NCBI RefSeq assembly: GCF_003254565.1
Contig: NZ_QJRI01000176.1
Location: 124,001 to 188,000, forward strand
Direction: 5' to 3'
Length of the DNA: 64,000 nucleotides
From: Flavobacterium nitrogenifigens
Lineage (GTDB): Bacteria > Bacteroidota > Bacteroidia > Flavobacteriales > Flavobacteriaceae
A program made the position numbers and the translations under genes. Positions 26,274 through 34,944 of this stretch are shown here, piece by piece (positions within the stretch are counted from its first letter, which is position 1; each line of letters starts with the position of its first letter). The notes under the pieces are model-generated. The model had not been told where the DNA came from, did not search any database, and saw nothing but the letters and a program-made list of their open reading frames with translations.

Positions 26274-26699
26274 ATGAAAAATCCACCCGCAAAACCTAGT
26301 CAATTGATCACAAAAGAATTTGCCAAACAATTAAATGCAAATTACAATAATAAAAGAGCTTCTCTTAGAGCTGGACAAGAAGAAAAAGAAGATGCCAATG
26401 CCATTTGGTATTCTCTAGAAGAATTAGAAAACTATATTCATTATATCAAAACAAATGGCGCAAAAGACGGTTACAATGTTGACGGAATCCGTTTTTATTT
26501 TGGAGTTTATCCCGAGGATGAAAAACATGGAGAAAAAGCAGGAATGACTACTTTATTTTTGGTTCCAACGGGCAAAAAGGCAGAAAACAATACACAGGTC
26601 CAAAGTCTTGCTTTAATGAGAGAAGCCTCTTCAGATCTACAAGACATTGAACCAATGAATTATGGAAACATTGGAAGACCACCAAGCCTAATTTACTAA
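26274..26699 (+). CDS. conserved hypothetical protein, first gene of two-component operon
   Basis: 141 residues, no signal peptide and no membrane segment. The central part NVDGIRFYFGVYPEDEKHGEKAGMTTLFLVPTG looks like a conserved alpha/beta core. I do not recognise a named domain. The C-terminal tail is proline/asparagine-rich (NYGNIGRPPSL). It lies 6 bp before a seven-helix membrane protein and then a histidine kinase and a response regulator, all on one strand, so it likely modulates or is controlled by that system. The gene carries the operon's promoter and regulator site. Confidence 0.6.
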   Translation: MKNPPAKPSQLITKEFAKQLNANYNNKRASLRAGQEEKEDANAIWYSLEELENYIHYIKTNGAKDGYNVDGIRFYFGVYPEDEKHGEKAGMTTLFLVPTGKKAENNTQVQSLALMREASSDLQDIEPMNYGNIGRPPSLIY

Positions 26700-26705
26700 A
26701 AAAGT

Positions 26706-27353
26706 ATGTTCGAATTTTTAAGATCTTATATCATTTATTTGGCTTTATTGTCAGGAACTATTGGTTTGTTTGCACTGCCAAAACTTCCTAGCAATAAAGC
26801 TAAATTTTTAGTACTTTTAATCTGGTTTTCTGTTGTAATAGAAATTGTAGGCTATTATTTTACCCAATGGACGGGTTTGCTGAATTTTCACGTTTATAAT
26901 TTCTACATGTTTGCCAGCCTCTCTGCCTATATTTTACTTCTAAGAGCCCTACTTACTAAAAAAGATCACAGAATTTCGGCTGTTCTTTTTTTAATTCTGT
27001 TTATTGTTTCCTTTTTCTTAAATATTTTATATTTCAAAGAAGACATTAACCGTTCTTTTACCTATAGTTTTGCAATTGGTGTATTATTAGTTTTAATATT
27101 ATCCTGCCTATACCTGATCGAGATATTCAACTCAGAAAAAATATTGAATTTTAAAAAATCAGTTTTTTTCTGGTACATTCTAGGCATACTCGTTTTTCAC
27201 GTTCCTTTTACACCTTTTATGCTGGCTATTAATTGGTTTTTAATAAAACAAGACGATTCTATTTTTAGTTTAGTCGTCTTTATTTTAAATTTTCTGGCGC
27301 ATAGCTGTTTTATAATCGGATTTATATGGAGCGAAAAGAAATACAACTATTAG
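26706..27353 (+). CDS. seven-helix membrane protein of the two-component operon
   Basis: 215 residues with about seven hydrophobic segments (for example YIIYLALLSGTIGLFAL, FLVLLIWFSVVIEIVGYYF, SFAIGVLLVLILSCLYLIEIF, SLVVFILNFLAHSCFIIGFIW) and almost no soluble domain. No known family motif was recognised. Its last 28 bases overlap the histidine kinase gene, which itself has only one membrane segment and no sensor domain. A reasonable inference is that this protein is the membrane sensor partner of the kinase. Confidence 0.7.
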   Translation: MFEFLRSYIIYLALLSGTIGLFALPKLPSNKAKFLVLLIWFSVVIEIVGYYFTQWTGLLNFHVYNFYMFASLSAYILLLRALLTKKDHRISAVLFLILFIVSFFLNILYFKEDINRSFTYSFAIGVLLVLILSCLYLIEIFNSEKILNFKKSVFFWYILGILVFHVPFTPFMLAINWFLIKQDDSIFSLVVFILNFLAHSCFIIGFIWSEKKYNY

Positions 27354-28108
27354 TTATTTCCCTGGGTATTGTTTTCTTTACCCTGATCGTTATTTTGCTC
27401 GTTATTTTCTTCTATTTTTTAAAGAAAAAAAATAAGTTTTTAGTAGAAAAAATGGAAGCTGATTTGTATTTCCAATCCGAATTGGTCAAAACAAGGATTG
27501 AGATTAAGGATCAAACTTTATGCGAAATCAGTAAGGAACTACACGACAATATTGGACAGATTATTTCGGTTGCTATTATGCAGCTTAATATCTGTATTAG
27601 CAGCAAGGATGTCCAAATGAACGAACTTAAAGATTTAAAAACGCTCCTCGCAAAATCTTTAGACGAATTACGAATTCTTTCTAGAATTATAAACAAAGAC
27701 AATCTACTTCAAAACAACTTTCTCGAAGCTATTCAGCAGGATTTGGAACGGATTAAAAAGCTCAAAAAAATTAAATTCAATTTTAACCAAATTGGAGCAG
27801 TTCCCACAATAAACAAAGAGCATGAACTCATTATTTATAGAATTTTCCAAGAAGCTCTCCATAACAGCTTAAAACACTCTAGAAGTGATTTATTTGATGT
27901 TCATATCGAAACAACTGATTCTCTTTTTACGTTGAAACTAAAAGACTTCGGAATTGGATATGACCTCGAAAAGTCAAATTCAGGAATCGGATTAAACAAC
28001 ATGAAATTAAGAGCCAAACTTATTGGCGCCGAATTAATTCTAAACTCAGACAACACCGGAACCAGTGTAACTATCGAATATCCTTTACCCCTAAACCATG
28101 AAAACTAA
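27326..28108 (+). CDS. sensor histidine kinase, NarX/DesK class
   Basis: 260 residues. One transmembrane helix (8-32) is followed directly by a HisKA_3 dimerisation domain with the phosphorylated histidine in KELHDNIGQIISVAIMQL (His73), and a HATPase_c domain with DFGIGYDLEKSNSGIGLNNMKLRAKLIGAEL. No periplasmic or PAS sensor is present, so the signal must come through the membrane or from the co-encoded seven-helix protein. It overlaps both neighbours (28 bp and 11 bp), which implies translational coupling. The partner regulator is the next gene. Confidence 0.9.
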   Translation: MERKEIQLLVISLGIVFFTLIVILLVIFFYFLKKKNKFLVEKMEADLYFQSELVKTRIEIKDQTLCEISKELHDNIGQIISVAIMQLNICISSKDVQMNELKDLKTLLAKSLDELRILSRIINKDNLLQNNFLEAIQQDLERIKKLKKIKFNFNQIGAVPTINKEHELIIYRIFQEALHNSLKHSRSDLFDVHIETTDSLFTLKLKDFGIGYDLEKSNSGIGLNNMKLRAKLIGAELILNSDNTGTSVTIEYPLPLNHEN

Positions 28109-28748
28109 CTCTAAAAGAAAAATAATAATTGTAGACGATCACTTACTTTTTTCCCAGTCTCTTGAATTGCTGATTAAAAGTTTTGGCGATTATGAAGTTA
28201 TAGAACGTTTTGAAAACGGAAAAGTTTTTATAGACTTTCTTGAAGAAAATAATTCCAATGAAACCGATCTTGTTCTGTTGGATGTCAATATGCCAGTCCT
28301 TGATGGCCTAAGCACTATGCAATGGCTTAAAGACAACAAGCCTAATCTAAAAGTAATTGCTTTATCTGTCAATGACGACGAAGAAATTATAATTAAAATG
28401 ATTACAAATGGAGCAAAAGGCTACCTGCTGAAAGATACTTCGCCTGAGATATTCAAAGAAGCAATTGAATGCGTCATCGAAAAGGGTTTTTATTTTACCG
28501 AACTCGTTTCTGGAATGCTGATTAATAAAGTTAACAGCGATAACAAAAAGATCTGTCTAAAAGAAAAAGAGATTGTTTTTATTAAACATGCCTGCACTGA
28601 AATGACGTATAAAGAAATTGCATCAGAAATGTGTTTGAGTCCTAAAACCATTGACGGCTATAGAGAATCGCTTTTTGATAAATTGGAAATAAAAACCCGA
28701 ATCGGACTGGTGCTTTATGCCATTAAGCATAAAATTGTTTTTGTTTAA
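28098..28748 (+). CDS. NarL/LuxR-type response regulator
   Basis: 216 residues. The receiver domain has the acidic pocket VDDH (Asp13, Asp14), the phosphoacceptor in LVLLDVNMPVLDG (Asp62) and the conserved lysine in GYLLKDTSPE. The C-terminal LuxR-type helix-turn-helix is EMTYKEIASEMCLSPKTIDGYRESLFDKLEIKTRIGLVLYAI. It should be phosphorylated by the upstream kinase and bind DNA as a dimer. The near-palindrome at 26161-26182 is a candidate target. Its stop codon overlaps the stop of the convergent apt gene (28745-28748). Confidence 0.92.
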   Translation: MKTNSKRKIIIVDDHLLFSQSLELLIKSFGDYEVIERFENGKVFIDFLEENNSNETDLVLLDVNMPVLDGLSTMQWLKDNKPNLKVIALSVNDDEEIIIKMITNGAKGYLLKDTSPEIFKEAIECVIEKGFYFTELVSGMLINKVNSDNKKICLKEKEIVFIKHACTEMTYKEIASEMCLSPKTIDGYRESLFDKLEIKTRIGLVLYAIKHKIVFV

Positions 28749-29257
28749 TACGTTAGGGCCGCAAAAACAGGATATGGCGCAATTTTTTCTCTTCCGTTAA
28801 GAAAAGTCAATTCCATCAGGAAATTGCACTGCACGATTTCGCCGCCTAGTTTCTCAACCAGTTCACAAACTGCTTTAGCTGTTCCTCCCGTAGCCAATAC
28901 ATCGTCATGAATTAAAACACGATCTCCTTTTTTGATGGCATCTGTATGCATTTCCAAGCTATCAGTTCCATATTCTAACTCGTAGGAAGCCGAAATTGTA
29001 TCAAACGGAAGCTTTTTGGGTTTCCTTACTGGAACAAATCCAGCATTTAATTCTTGAGCAAGCAGCATTCCGAAGAAAAAACCACGTGATTCTGCACCGA
29101 CAACCTTATCTATTTTTTGGTTTTCTAAAGAGTTTACCAAAATTCTTAAGCAATTTGTTCGTGCTTCAGGGTTAATTAGCAAAGGTGTGATATCTTTAAA
29201 CAAAATTCCTTCTTTTGGAAACCCCTGAATATCACGTATATAATTTTCTATCTTCAT
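28745..29257 (-). CDS. apt: adenine phosphoribosyltransferase
   Basis: 170 residues from the chosen ATG. A longer frame reaches 29338, but its extra 27 residues are unconserved, whereas MKIENYIRDIQGFPKEGILFKDITPLL is the normal Apt start. The PRPP-binding motif is VLIHDDVLATGGTAKA, and VVGAESRGFFFGMLLA and VRKPKKLPFDT are family signatures. It salvages adenine to AMP using PRPP in the cytoplasm. It converges with the response regulator gene, the two sharing four bases at their stops. The upstream side faces a tRNA-Arg promoter. Confidence 0.95.
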   Translation of the reverse strand: MKIENYIRDIQGFPKEGILFKDITPLLINPEARTNCLRILVNSLENQKIDKVVGAESRGFFFGMLLAQELNAGFVPVRKPKKLPFDTISASYELEYGTDSLEMHTDAIKKGDRVLIHDDVLATGGTAKAVCELVEKLGGEIVQCNFLMELTFLNGREKIAPYPVFAALTY

Positions 29258-29285
29258 TTTTTTTAAATTTTCTGTTATTTTTTGC

Positions 29286-29315
29286 TTGTATATGTCACTT
29301 TTATGTCTATCTTTG
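29286..29315 (+). promoter_or_regulatory. promoter of tRNA-Arg
   Basis: TTG (29286-29288), 19 bp, then TATCTTTG (29308-29315), a near-ideal Bacteroidota promoter reading towards the tRNA 57 bp downstream. Confidence 0.65.
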
Positions 29316-29371
29316 CACCCGCAATAAGCAATCAACAAAGCTACAAAAAATTAGCTAATTGATAACAAAAA

Positions 29372-29445
29372 GGCCTCGTGGCGCAACTGAATAGCGCATC
29401 TGATTACGGCTCAGAAGGTTACTGGTTTGAATCCAGTCGAGGTCA
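29372..29445 (+). tRNA. tRNA-Arg (anticodon ACG)
   Basis: A complete cloverleaf can be drawn. The acceptor is GGCCTCG / CGAGGTC with one G-U pair and discriminator A. The D stem is GCGC/GCGC, the anticodon arm TCTGA-TTACGGC-TCAGA with anticodon ACG, and the T arm ACTGG-TTTGAAT-CCAGT. CCA is not encoded. A in position 34 is read as inosine in bacterial tRNA-Arg(ACG). Confidence 0.95.
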
Positions 29446-29453
29446 CTACTAAA

Positions 29454-29488
29454 AAAACGTTAAAACCTATGTTTTAACGTTTTTTTTA
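29454..29488 (+). terminator. terminator after tRNA-Arg
   Basis: Stem AAAACGTTAAAAC / GTTTTAACGTTTT with a 4-nt loop, followed by T-rich sequence, 9 bp after the tRNA. Confidence 0.85.
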
Positions 29489-29533
29489 TGCTTTTTACCA
29501 TGTTTTAACACGTTTTAACTTACTTTAGTAGAC

Positions 29534-29575
29534 GGTTTAGACATCCTGTTGAGGTGACTACTCAGGATTTAAACC
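29534..29575 (+). repeat. degenerate copy of the tRNA-Arg 3' end (possible attachment-site remnant) in a hairpin
   Basis: GTTGAGGTGACTACT matches the tRNA-Arg 3' end plus flank (GTCGAGGTCACTACT) at 13 of 15 positions and is preceded by GGTTT...ATCC as in the tRNA T arm. The segment also forms an imperfect hairpin (GGTTTA..ATCCTG with CAGGAT..TAAACC). It could be a remnant of integration at the tRNA, or an unrelated hairpin. Confidence 0.4.
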
Positions 29576-29658
29576 AAACTTAACACACTGATTTACAGTT
29601 ACAAAAACATTCAACTTATCTTTACATTAAGAATAATTTAACATAAGAAAACTAAATT

Positions 29659-29844
29659 ATGAATTATAGAGATGAGCAATACAAGGGGAAAATTTCTCCG
29701 GAAAAGGCACAAAGAATGCTTAAAAAAGAAGGAATGAATGTAACAGTTGAGCTTGCCGAAGAAATATTATATTTTCTTCGGAAGGTGGCTAATATACAAA
29801 TACAACATTTTTTAGAAAAAAATGATAAAAAGAAAAAGGGATGA
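29659..29844 (+). CDS. small conserved hypothetical protein
   Basis: 61 residues: MNYRDEQYKGKISPEKAQRM, then a helix ending in a lysine tail. I recall similar short proteins in many Bacteroidota accessory regions, but no function. The composition (amphipathic helices, charged ends) is coding-like, and it has its own leader and a terminator at 29920-29956 downstream. It is the first gene after tRNA-Arg and may mark the start of the island. Confidence 0.6.
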   Translation: MNYRDEQYKGKISPEKAQRMLKKEGMNVTVELAEEILYFLRKVANIQIQHFLEKNDKKKKG

Positions 29845-29919
29845 TTACAAAACTATAAATCATATCTTTTTGTATCTTAAAAAGTTAAAACAGATTTATA
29901 AAATCAGAAAAAAGCCTGA

Positions 29920-29956
29920 AAGCGGAAAAACCGAAGTTCCTTCGGTTTTTCCGCTT
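29920..29956. terminator. strong hairpin terminator
   Basis: A 16-bp perfect stem (AAGCGGAAAAACCGAA and its complement) with a 5-nt loop, between the small gene and the convergent 311-residue gene. It is symmetrical enough to act on both strands. Confidence 0.85.
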
Positions 29957-29989
29957 ATAATCCTTCTGACCTTAAAATTATCCATCACC

Positions 29990-30925
29990 TTATTCTATCT
30001 TCATTCCATGATTGTTGTTGTCTTTCAGGAACTGCTTTAGCTCAGGGTGCATTCCCGAAACTTTATTATCGATGTATTCCTGTATAAAAGGAGCGATTTC
30101 GTACTGGCAGTCCTCCGGAGGGTCCATTCCCATATCAAGATAGTCTTCAATATCCCCAGAACACAATAGGGCGGATTCCACCATCGAAATCGTAATTAGA
30201 AAAAAGGTTAATATATACGAAATCCTTGTATTGACATTTCCAAGATAAATATCCAACTGTGCATTGCTTGATCGTATCAGATTATGCTGGGAGAACTGCC
30301 TTCCATTATTGTGGACATAATTATTAAGCTTCCCTGTCAAAACCTTCCAGTAGCCCTGAAGGTTATAACCTGTCAGCACCTCCTTGATATTCTCATTCTG
30401 TTCAAGGACATTCATGTAATTCTTAAAACTTAATTTTCCCCTCACTCCCGCAGGGGCTTCCACAACTTTGTTGGTCAGCCATGCCTCGACAGCCTTTTCG
30501 TCATCGGTCATTACCTGATTAAATTCCAAAGATGAAAAACCTTCCACAAACGCCTCCAGATCATCCATTTTGAAATTATCAAGGGAATCTTGGGTAAAAG
30601 GTTTTCTTTGGTTCACAACCGCCAGCGTATAAACATAAAGCAGCAGGTCATCCCTTAATCTTCTTACTAAAGTATTGGCATCGGCAAAACTCCCAATGGA
30701 ACAGCACAATTTGATGCTTCTTAGCGTCTGTACCGAATTCTCAATTACATGGCCACTGACATTTAGAAGCTCTTTATCGGTTATCAATGAAATTATTCTT
30801 CCGCTGAAGCTCAATAGATTTGAGAAATTTTCAAGAAAATCAGCATTGCTGTCATACTCTTTTTCAAATTTTTTAAAAGCCTCCGTTTCAATCATGGGAA
30901 GCTCGCCTTGATAATGAATTTTCAT
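29990..30925 (-). CDS. hypothetical all-helical protein
   Basis: 311 residues, no signal peptide. The middle contains a conserved-looking helix, SIGSFADANTLVRRLRDDLLLYVYTLAVVNQR, and near residues 175-225 the pattern KEVLTGYNLQGYWKVLTGKLNNYVHNNGRQF. Arrangements of this kind (a helical R...D region and a later N-x-x-H-N-N) recall HEPN-like or DUF5677-like proteins, but I cannot confirm a family. One hydrophobic stretch (ISYILTFFLITISMVESALL) could be buried or membrane-associated. It is monocistronic and lies between tRNA-Arg and the first arsenic operon, so it may be island cargo. Confidence 0.5.
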   Translation of the reverse strand: MKIHYQGELPMIETEAFKKFEKEYDSNADFLENFSNLLSFSGRIISLITDKELLNVSGHVIENSVQTLRSIKLCCSIGSFADANTLVRRLRDDLLLYVYTLAVVNQRKPFTQDSLDNFKMDDLEAFVEGFSSLEFNQVMTDDEKAVEAWLTNKVVEAPAGVRGKLSFKNYMNVLEQNENIKEVLTGYNLQGYWKVLTGKLNNYVHNNGRQFSQHNLIRSSNAQLDIYLGNVNTRISYILTFFLITISMVESALLCSGDIEDYLDMGMDPPEDCQYEIAPFIQEYIDNKVSGMHPELKQFLKDNNNHGMKIE

Positions 30926-31153
30926 TTTTAAAGTTGTTTTTGATTAGTATAAATCCCACCAAAGAATAACACCTGCTTTCCGATTACCCTAAATAGAGTT
31001 CGGTACGCTAAAAAGCGTCTTACCCTGTATGCCAAGTAATTATCAAATTTAGGTATTATTTTGATTCAAAGATATTCAGCAGCTGCGCAGTTATTTTGCG
31101 CAGTAAGTCAAAATAAAAAATAAACACATTTAAGAAAATTTTCATATTCAAAT

Positions 31154-31191
31154 TTGCTTTAATTAAATTTTATATCGTAATATTGCAATAT
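31154..31191 (+). promoter_or_regulatory. arsenic operon 1 promoter with ArsR operator
   Basis: TTG (31154-31156), 21 bp, then TAATATTG (31178-31185), one mismatch from TAnnTTTG. A perfect 12-bp palindrome ATATTGCAATAT (31180-31191) overlaps the -7 box and is the likely ArsR operator. The same palindrome and layout recur before arsR copy 2. Confidence 0.65.
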
Positions 31192-31203
31192 AAATATAAA
31201 ACG

Positions 31204-31536
31204 ATGGGAGCAACAAAAACAGATCACTTTACAGAAAGCCAGAATGAGCTGGCTGTTCTAGCCAAAGCGTTAGGCCATCCTGCGCGTATCGCTATTATGG
31301 AATATTTATTAAAAGTGGATGCCTGCATCTGCGGAGATATTGTAAACGAACTTCCCCTTTCACAGCCGACAGTTTCACAACACTTGAAGGAATTGAAAAA
31401 TGCAGGGCTGATAAAAGGAAACATTGAAGGAAATTCCATCTGCTATTGCATCAATGAACCTGGACTTGAAAAGATAAAAGGTTTCTTTCAGCACATATCA
31501 GATCATTTGGCAAAGAAGAGAAGCGAATGCTGTTAA
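31204..31536 (+). CDS. arsR: ArsR family transcriptional repressor (copy 1)
   Basis: 110 residues from MGATKTDHF; an ATG seven codons upstream lies in the operator and is unlikely to be used. The winged helix is ALGHPARIAIMEYLLKVDACICGDIVNELPLSQPTVSQHLKELKNAGLIKG. Cys41 and Cys43 (ACICGD) lie on the recognition-side helix as in As(III)-sensing ArsR, and a C-terminal CC could add ligands. It should repress the operon until arsenite binds. It is the first gene of arsR-arsN-DUF6428-arsC-acr3. Confidence 0.93.
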   Translation: MGATKTDHFTESQNELAVLAKALGHPARIAIMEYLLKVDACICGDIVNELPLSQPTVSQHLKELKNAGLIKGNIEGNSICYCINEPGLEKIKGFFQHISDHLAKKRSECC

Positions 31537-31547
31537 TCTATAAAAAT

Positions 31548-32033
31548 ATGGAAATCAGAAAACTTTCAGACAAACACTGGGATCAGGTAAAAATAATCTA
31601 CCAAAAAGGAATAGATACCGGCAATGCCACTTTCCAGACCAGCGCCCCTTCATGGGAAGACTGGGATCAGTCACATCTTAAGTCTTGCCGAGTTGTGATG
31701 CAGGAAGATGGTAATGTAATTGGTTGGGCTGCCCTTACCCCTGTTTCTTCACGCTGCGTTTATGCAGGCGTTGCAGAAGTGAGCGTATATGTGGATCCAG
31801 CACATTCAGGAAAAGGAGTCGGGCTTACCCTTTTAAATGAACTTGTCCGACAGAGCGAAACAGAAGGAATCTGGACGCTTCAGGCAGGAATCTTTCCTGA
31901 GAACACGGCAAGTCTCCGTATCCATGAAAAAGCAGGTTTCAGGATACTTGGAACAAGGGAGAAAATCGGAAAACAAAATGGTATCTGGAGAGATACTGCG
32001 CTTCTTGAAAGAAGAAGCTCCGTTATTAATTAA
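31548..32033 (+). CDS. arsN1: GNAT N-acetyltransferase, ArsN1-like
   Basis: 161 residues from MEIRKL. It begins 11 bp after arsR; a slightly longer frame overlapping arsR exists but is not conserved. The GNAT core shows SVYVDPAHSGKGVGLTLLNELV (acetyl-CoA loop) and GIFPENTASLRIHEKAGFRILGTREKIGKQNGIWRDTALLERRS. This pattern belongs to the phosphinothricin acetyltransferase/ArsN1 group, which acetylates arsinothricin or phosphinothricin. Its place in an arsenic operon supports ArsN1. A copy of this gene in the second arsenic locus is truncated (48737-48883). Confidence 0.85.
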   Translation: MEIRKLSDKHWDQVKIIYQKGIDTGNATFQTSAPSWEDWDQSHLKSCRVVMQEDGNVIGWAALTPVSSRCVYAGVAEVSVYVDPAHSGKGVGLTLLNELVRQSETEGIWTLQAGIFPENTASLRIHEKAGFRILGTREKIGKQNGIWRDTALLERRSSVIN

Positions 32034-32065
32034 TAAAAATATAGTTTAACTAAATATAAAAAATT

Positions 32066-32539
32066 ATGAAACTTTCAGAAATTAAAGAAGTGCTTAAAAC
32101 AGTAGAAGCTGTAAATTTTGAACTGCCGGACGGCACATTTGTACCGGAATATTTTCACGTAACTGAAGTAGGCTTGGTTACCAAAAACTTCATCGACTGC
32201 GGAGGAACAGTAAGAAAAGAAACAGTTGTAAACTTCCAGCTTTGGGATGCCAATGACTACGAGCACAGGCTTAAACCTCAGAAACTGATCCACATCATTG
32301 AGCTTTCAGAAAAAGTATTGGGAATTGAAGACCATGAAATTGAAGTGGAGTACCAGAACACTACTATCGGCAAATACGATTTGGATTTTAACGGTAAAAA
32401 CTTCACTCTACTTAACAAACAGACAGCCTGCCTTGCTCAGGAGCAGTGCGGTATTCCATCAGACAAGCCTAAAGTAAAATTATCTCAGTTAAATACTGAC
32501 AATGCTAATTCATGCACTCCGGGCGGAGGATGCTGCTAA
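32066..32539 (+). CDS. DUF6428 family protein (arsenic operon, copy 1)
   Basis: 157 residues, cytoplasmic. The start MKLSEIKEVLKTVEAVNFELPDGTFVPEYFHVTEVG and the central TVVNFQLWDANDYEHRLKPQKL mark DUF6428. The C-terminal part is Cys-rich: TACLAQEQCGIP and a final CTPGGGCC. Function is unknown, but the family is typically found in Bacteroidota arsenic operons and the cysteines could bind As(III) or serve as reductant. It is the only gene, besides arsR and arsC, kept intact in both arsenic loci here. Confidence 0.85.
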   Translation: MKLSEIKEVLKTVEAVNFELPDGTFVPEYFHVTEVGLVTKNFIDCGGTVRKETVVNFQLWDANDYEHRLKPQKLIHIIELSEKVLGIEDHEIEVEYQNTTIGKYDLDFNGKNFTLLNKQTACLAQEQCGIPSDKPKVKLSQLNTDNANSCTPGGGCC

Positions 32540-32581
32540 TCAATAAACAGATAATCAATAACCCTTTACAGCCAAAAAAGT

Positions 32582-33196
32582 ATGTTATATCCACAAATTG
32601 AGAATACCGTCAAATCATTTGATTTTAAGCAGATCTCCGAAGATCGCAAAGCAGTACTGCAGCCATTAATCGACTTCATTCAGACTAAAGTGGACAGTAA
32701 TCTGGAAACCAGACTAAACCTAATCTGCACGCATAATTCCAGAAGAAGCCACTTATCGCAGGTTTGGGCGCAGACTGCGGCTGCCTATTACGGCATCAAA
32801 AACGTATCATGCTATTCAGGAGGAACAGAGGCTACCGCCCTTTTCCCAATGGCAGCGGAGACTTTGAAGGATTCAGGATTCAACATCAAAACGCTTTCAG
32901 AGGGATCAAACCCGGTTTATTCCATAAAATATTCAGCGGATGAGCTTCCAGTCGTAGGCTTTTCCAAAACCTATGATGATGATTTCAATCCTGAAAGCGG
33001 ATTTGCCGCAATAATGACCTGCTCGCAGGCTGACGGCGGATGCCCGTTTATAGCAGGCGCAGAGAAAAGAATTCCGATTACCTTTGAAGATCCAAAAATT
33101 TCTGACGAAACGCCTCAGCAGAAAGAAACTTACCTGGAGCGCAGCCTGCAGATTGGAACTGAAATGTTTTACGTATTCTCACAAATAAAAAAATAA
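32582..33196 (+). CDS. arsC: arsenate reductase of low-molecular-weight phosphatase type (copy 1)
   Basis: 204 residues. The phosphatase P-loop is [20 protein letters not shown] with Cys49 and Arg55 (CX5R). Additional cysteines occur at CYSGG and in [20 protein letters not shown], which could form the disulfide cascade. The protein is longer than classical ArsC (about 135), with an N-terminal helical extension of 40 residues as in Bacteroidota members. It should reduce arsenate to arsenite for export by the adjacent Acr3. It ends one base before acr3. Confidence 0.85.
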   Translation: MLYPQIENTVKSFDFKQISEDRKAVLQPLIDFIQTKVDSNLETRLNLICTHNSRRSHLSQVWAQTAAAYYGIKNVSCYSGGTEATALFPMAAETLKDSGFNIKTLSEGSNPVYSIKYSADELPVVGFSKTYDDDFNPESGFAAIMTCSQADGGCPFIAGAEKRIPITFEDPKISDETPQQKETYLERSLQIGTEMFYVFSQIKK

Positions 33197-33197
33197 A

Positions 33198-34277
33198 ATG
33201 TCAGCAAATAACTGTGCACCAGTCGTCGGACGCAAAAAGTTAAGCTTCCTTGACCGCTTCTTGACCCTTTGGATTTTCCTTGCCATGGCTATAGGAGTGG
33301 CAGTAGGATACTTTATTCCTTCAAGCGGAGATTTCATCAATTCTTTCTCCAGCGGAACAACAAACATTCCATTGGCAATAGGGCTTATCCTGATGATGTA
33401 TCCGCCTCTGGCAAAAGTAAAATACGAACAGATGGGACAGGTTTTCAAAAACACTAAAGTCTTGGGCGCATCTTTATTCCTGAATTGGATTGTAGGACCT
33501 GTCTTAATGTTTTTATTGGCGCTACTGTTTTTGAACGGATATCCTGAATACATGATTGGGGTGATCCTGATCGGTCTGGCACGTTGTATCGCAATGGTAG
33601 TGGTATGGAACGATCTTGCCGATGGAAACCGTGAATATGCAGCAGGACTTATCGCCCTTAACAGTATTTTTCAGGTACTCCTTTACAGTGTATACGCTTA
33701 CATTTTCATAACCATCCTTCCTCCCTATTTTGGATATGATGGTTTTGAAGTCAATATCAGCATTGCGCAGATTGCCGAGAGCGTCGGTATCTATCTAGGT
33801 ATTCCTTTTGCACTGGGAATCATAAGCCGTTATGCTTTGATAGCCCTAAAAGGTTCTGAATGGTTCGAAACTAAGTATGTGCCTTTTATCTCGCCGATTA
33901 CTCTTATTTCATTGCTCTTTACAATTATTGTAATGTTCAGCCTGAAAGGGGAACTTATTGTTCAGATCCCTATGGACGTAGTGCGTATTGCAATACCGCT
34001 TGTCATATACTTTACTTTGATGTTTGTCATCAGTTTCTTTATCGGCAAATATTTTGGAGCTGACTATTCAAAGGCAACATCTATAGCATTTACAGCCACC
34101 GGCAATAATTTTGAACTTGCTATTGCCGTAGCAATCGGCGTGTTTGGAATAAACAGCGGTCAGGCTTTCGCAGGAGTTATTGGTCCTCTGGTAGAAGTGC
34201 CTGCTCTTATCGCATTAGTTAACCTTGCATTCTGGTTCAGAAAAAGATTTTATTTAAATCAGGCTTCGAGTCAATAA
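33198..34277 (+). CDS. acr3: ACR3 family arsenite efflux transporter
   Basis: 359 residues with ten hydrophobic segments. The family signature is [27 protein letters not shown] at the start, [14 protein letters not shown], and [18 protein letters not shown] with the essential cysteine (Cys130). The conserved [17 protein letters not shown] lies near the end. Acr3 exports arsenite using the membrane potential or proton gradient. It is the last resistance gene of the first arsenic operon and the only arsenite efflux pump in the window, since the second locus lacks one. Confidence 0.95.
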   Translation: MSANNCAPVVGRKKLSFLDRFLTLWIFLAMAIGVAVGYFIPSSGDFINSFSSGTTNIPLAIGLILMMYPPLAKVKYEQMGQVFKNTKVLGASLFLNWIVGPVLMFLLALLFLNGYPEYMIGVILIGLARCIAMVVVWNDLADGNREYAAGLIALNSIFQVLLYSVYAYIFITILPPYFGYDGFEVNISIAQIAESVGIYLGIPFALGIISRYALIALKGSEWFETKYVPFISPITLISLLFTIIVMFSLKGELIVQIPMDVVRIAIPLVIYFTLMFVISFFIGKYFGADYSKATSIAFTATGNNFELAIAVAIGVFGINSGQAFAGVIGPLVEVPALIALVNLAFWFRKRFYLNQASSQ

Positions 34278-34300
34278 ATGAATCTAAAAACAGGATATGA

Positions 34301-34876
34301 ATGGAAAGCTTTAATTTGTTTTTAAAGAGCATTGCTCCTATCAGCGATCAGGAATTTGAAAATTACAGTCCGTATTTCAAAATAAGGACATTAGCCCGAA
34401 ACAGTTATTTTGCTCAAATTGGTAAAATCTCACATGAAGCGGCTTTTATTAAAAAGGGGCTGCTGAGAACTTACTATATAAATGAAAAATCCGAAGAAGT
34501 GACTTCGTGCTTCTGTTCAGAAAATAATTTGACAACTTCCTACAAGAGCTTTATTTCACAGCAGCCTTCGGAACTTTCCATTCAGGCCGTAGAAGATACT
34601 GAACTTATAACAATCAGTTACAATGACCTGCAGATTCTCTATCAAAAAAGTCCTCTTTGGCAGAATATCGGAAGGACAATTGCCGAGCGGCAGTACATGG
34701 TAATGGAACAGTATGCAAGTGTTTTGTGCAATGAAAGCGCAAAGGAAAAATACATGCGTATGCTTAAGGAACAGCCCGCAGTTGTAAACAAGGCTTCAGT
34801 AAATGATATTGCAAGCTATCTAGGGATAACCCGCAGGACTTTGAGCAGAATAAGAAATGAGATAGCACAAAAATAG
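34301..34876 (+). CDS. Crp/Fnr family transcriptional regulator
   Basis: 191 residues. The N-terminal cyclic-nucleotide-binding-like beta roll (FKIRTLARNSYFAQIGKISHEAAFIKKGLLRTYYI) lacks the canonical cAMP-contact glycine/arginine pair, as in most Bacteroidota members. The C-terminal helix-turn-helix is KASVNDIASYLGITRRTLSRIRNEIA. It follows acr3 by 23 bp and could be the last gene of that operon or start the next. The next gene encodes a membrane protein. The signal is unknown. Confidence 0.85.
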   Translation: MESFNLFLKSIAPISDQEFENYSPYFKIRTLARNSYFAQIGKISHEAAFIKKGLLRTYYINEKSEEVTSCFCSENNLTTSYKSFISQQPSELSIQAVEDTELITISYNDLQILYQKSPLWQNIGRTIAERQYMVMEQYASVLCNESAKEKYMRMLKEQPAVVNKASVNDIASYLGITRRTLSRIRNEIAQK

Positions 34877-34944
34877 AGGACATTTGTCCTTAGTTTTAAT
34901 TATGCTTCCCCATAGTTTTGCTTTTATAATCAATTAAAAATAAA

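Noticed and set aside
29258..29338. N-terminal extension of apt
   Set aside because: Its 27 residues are absent from the Apt family and overlap the tRNA promoter on the other strand.
29822..30040. Plus-strand 72-codon frame
   Set aside because: It runs through a strong terminator hairpin and overlaps the end of the 311-residue gene; no conserved feature.
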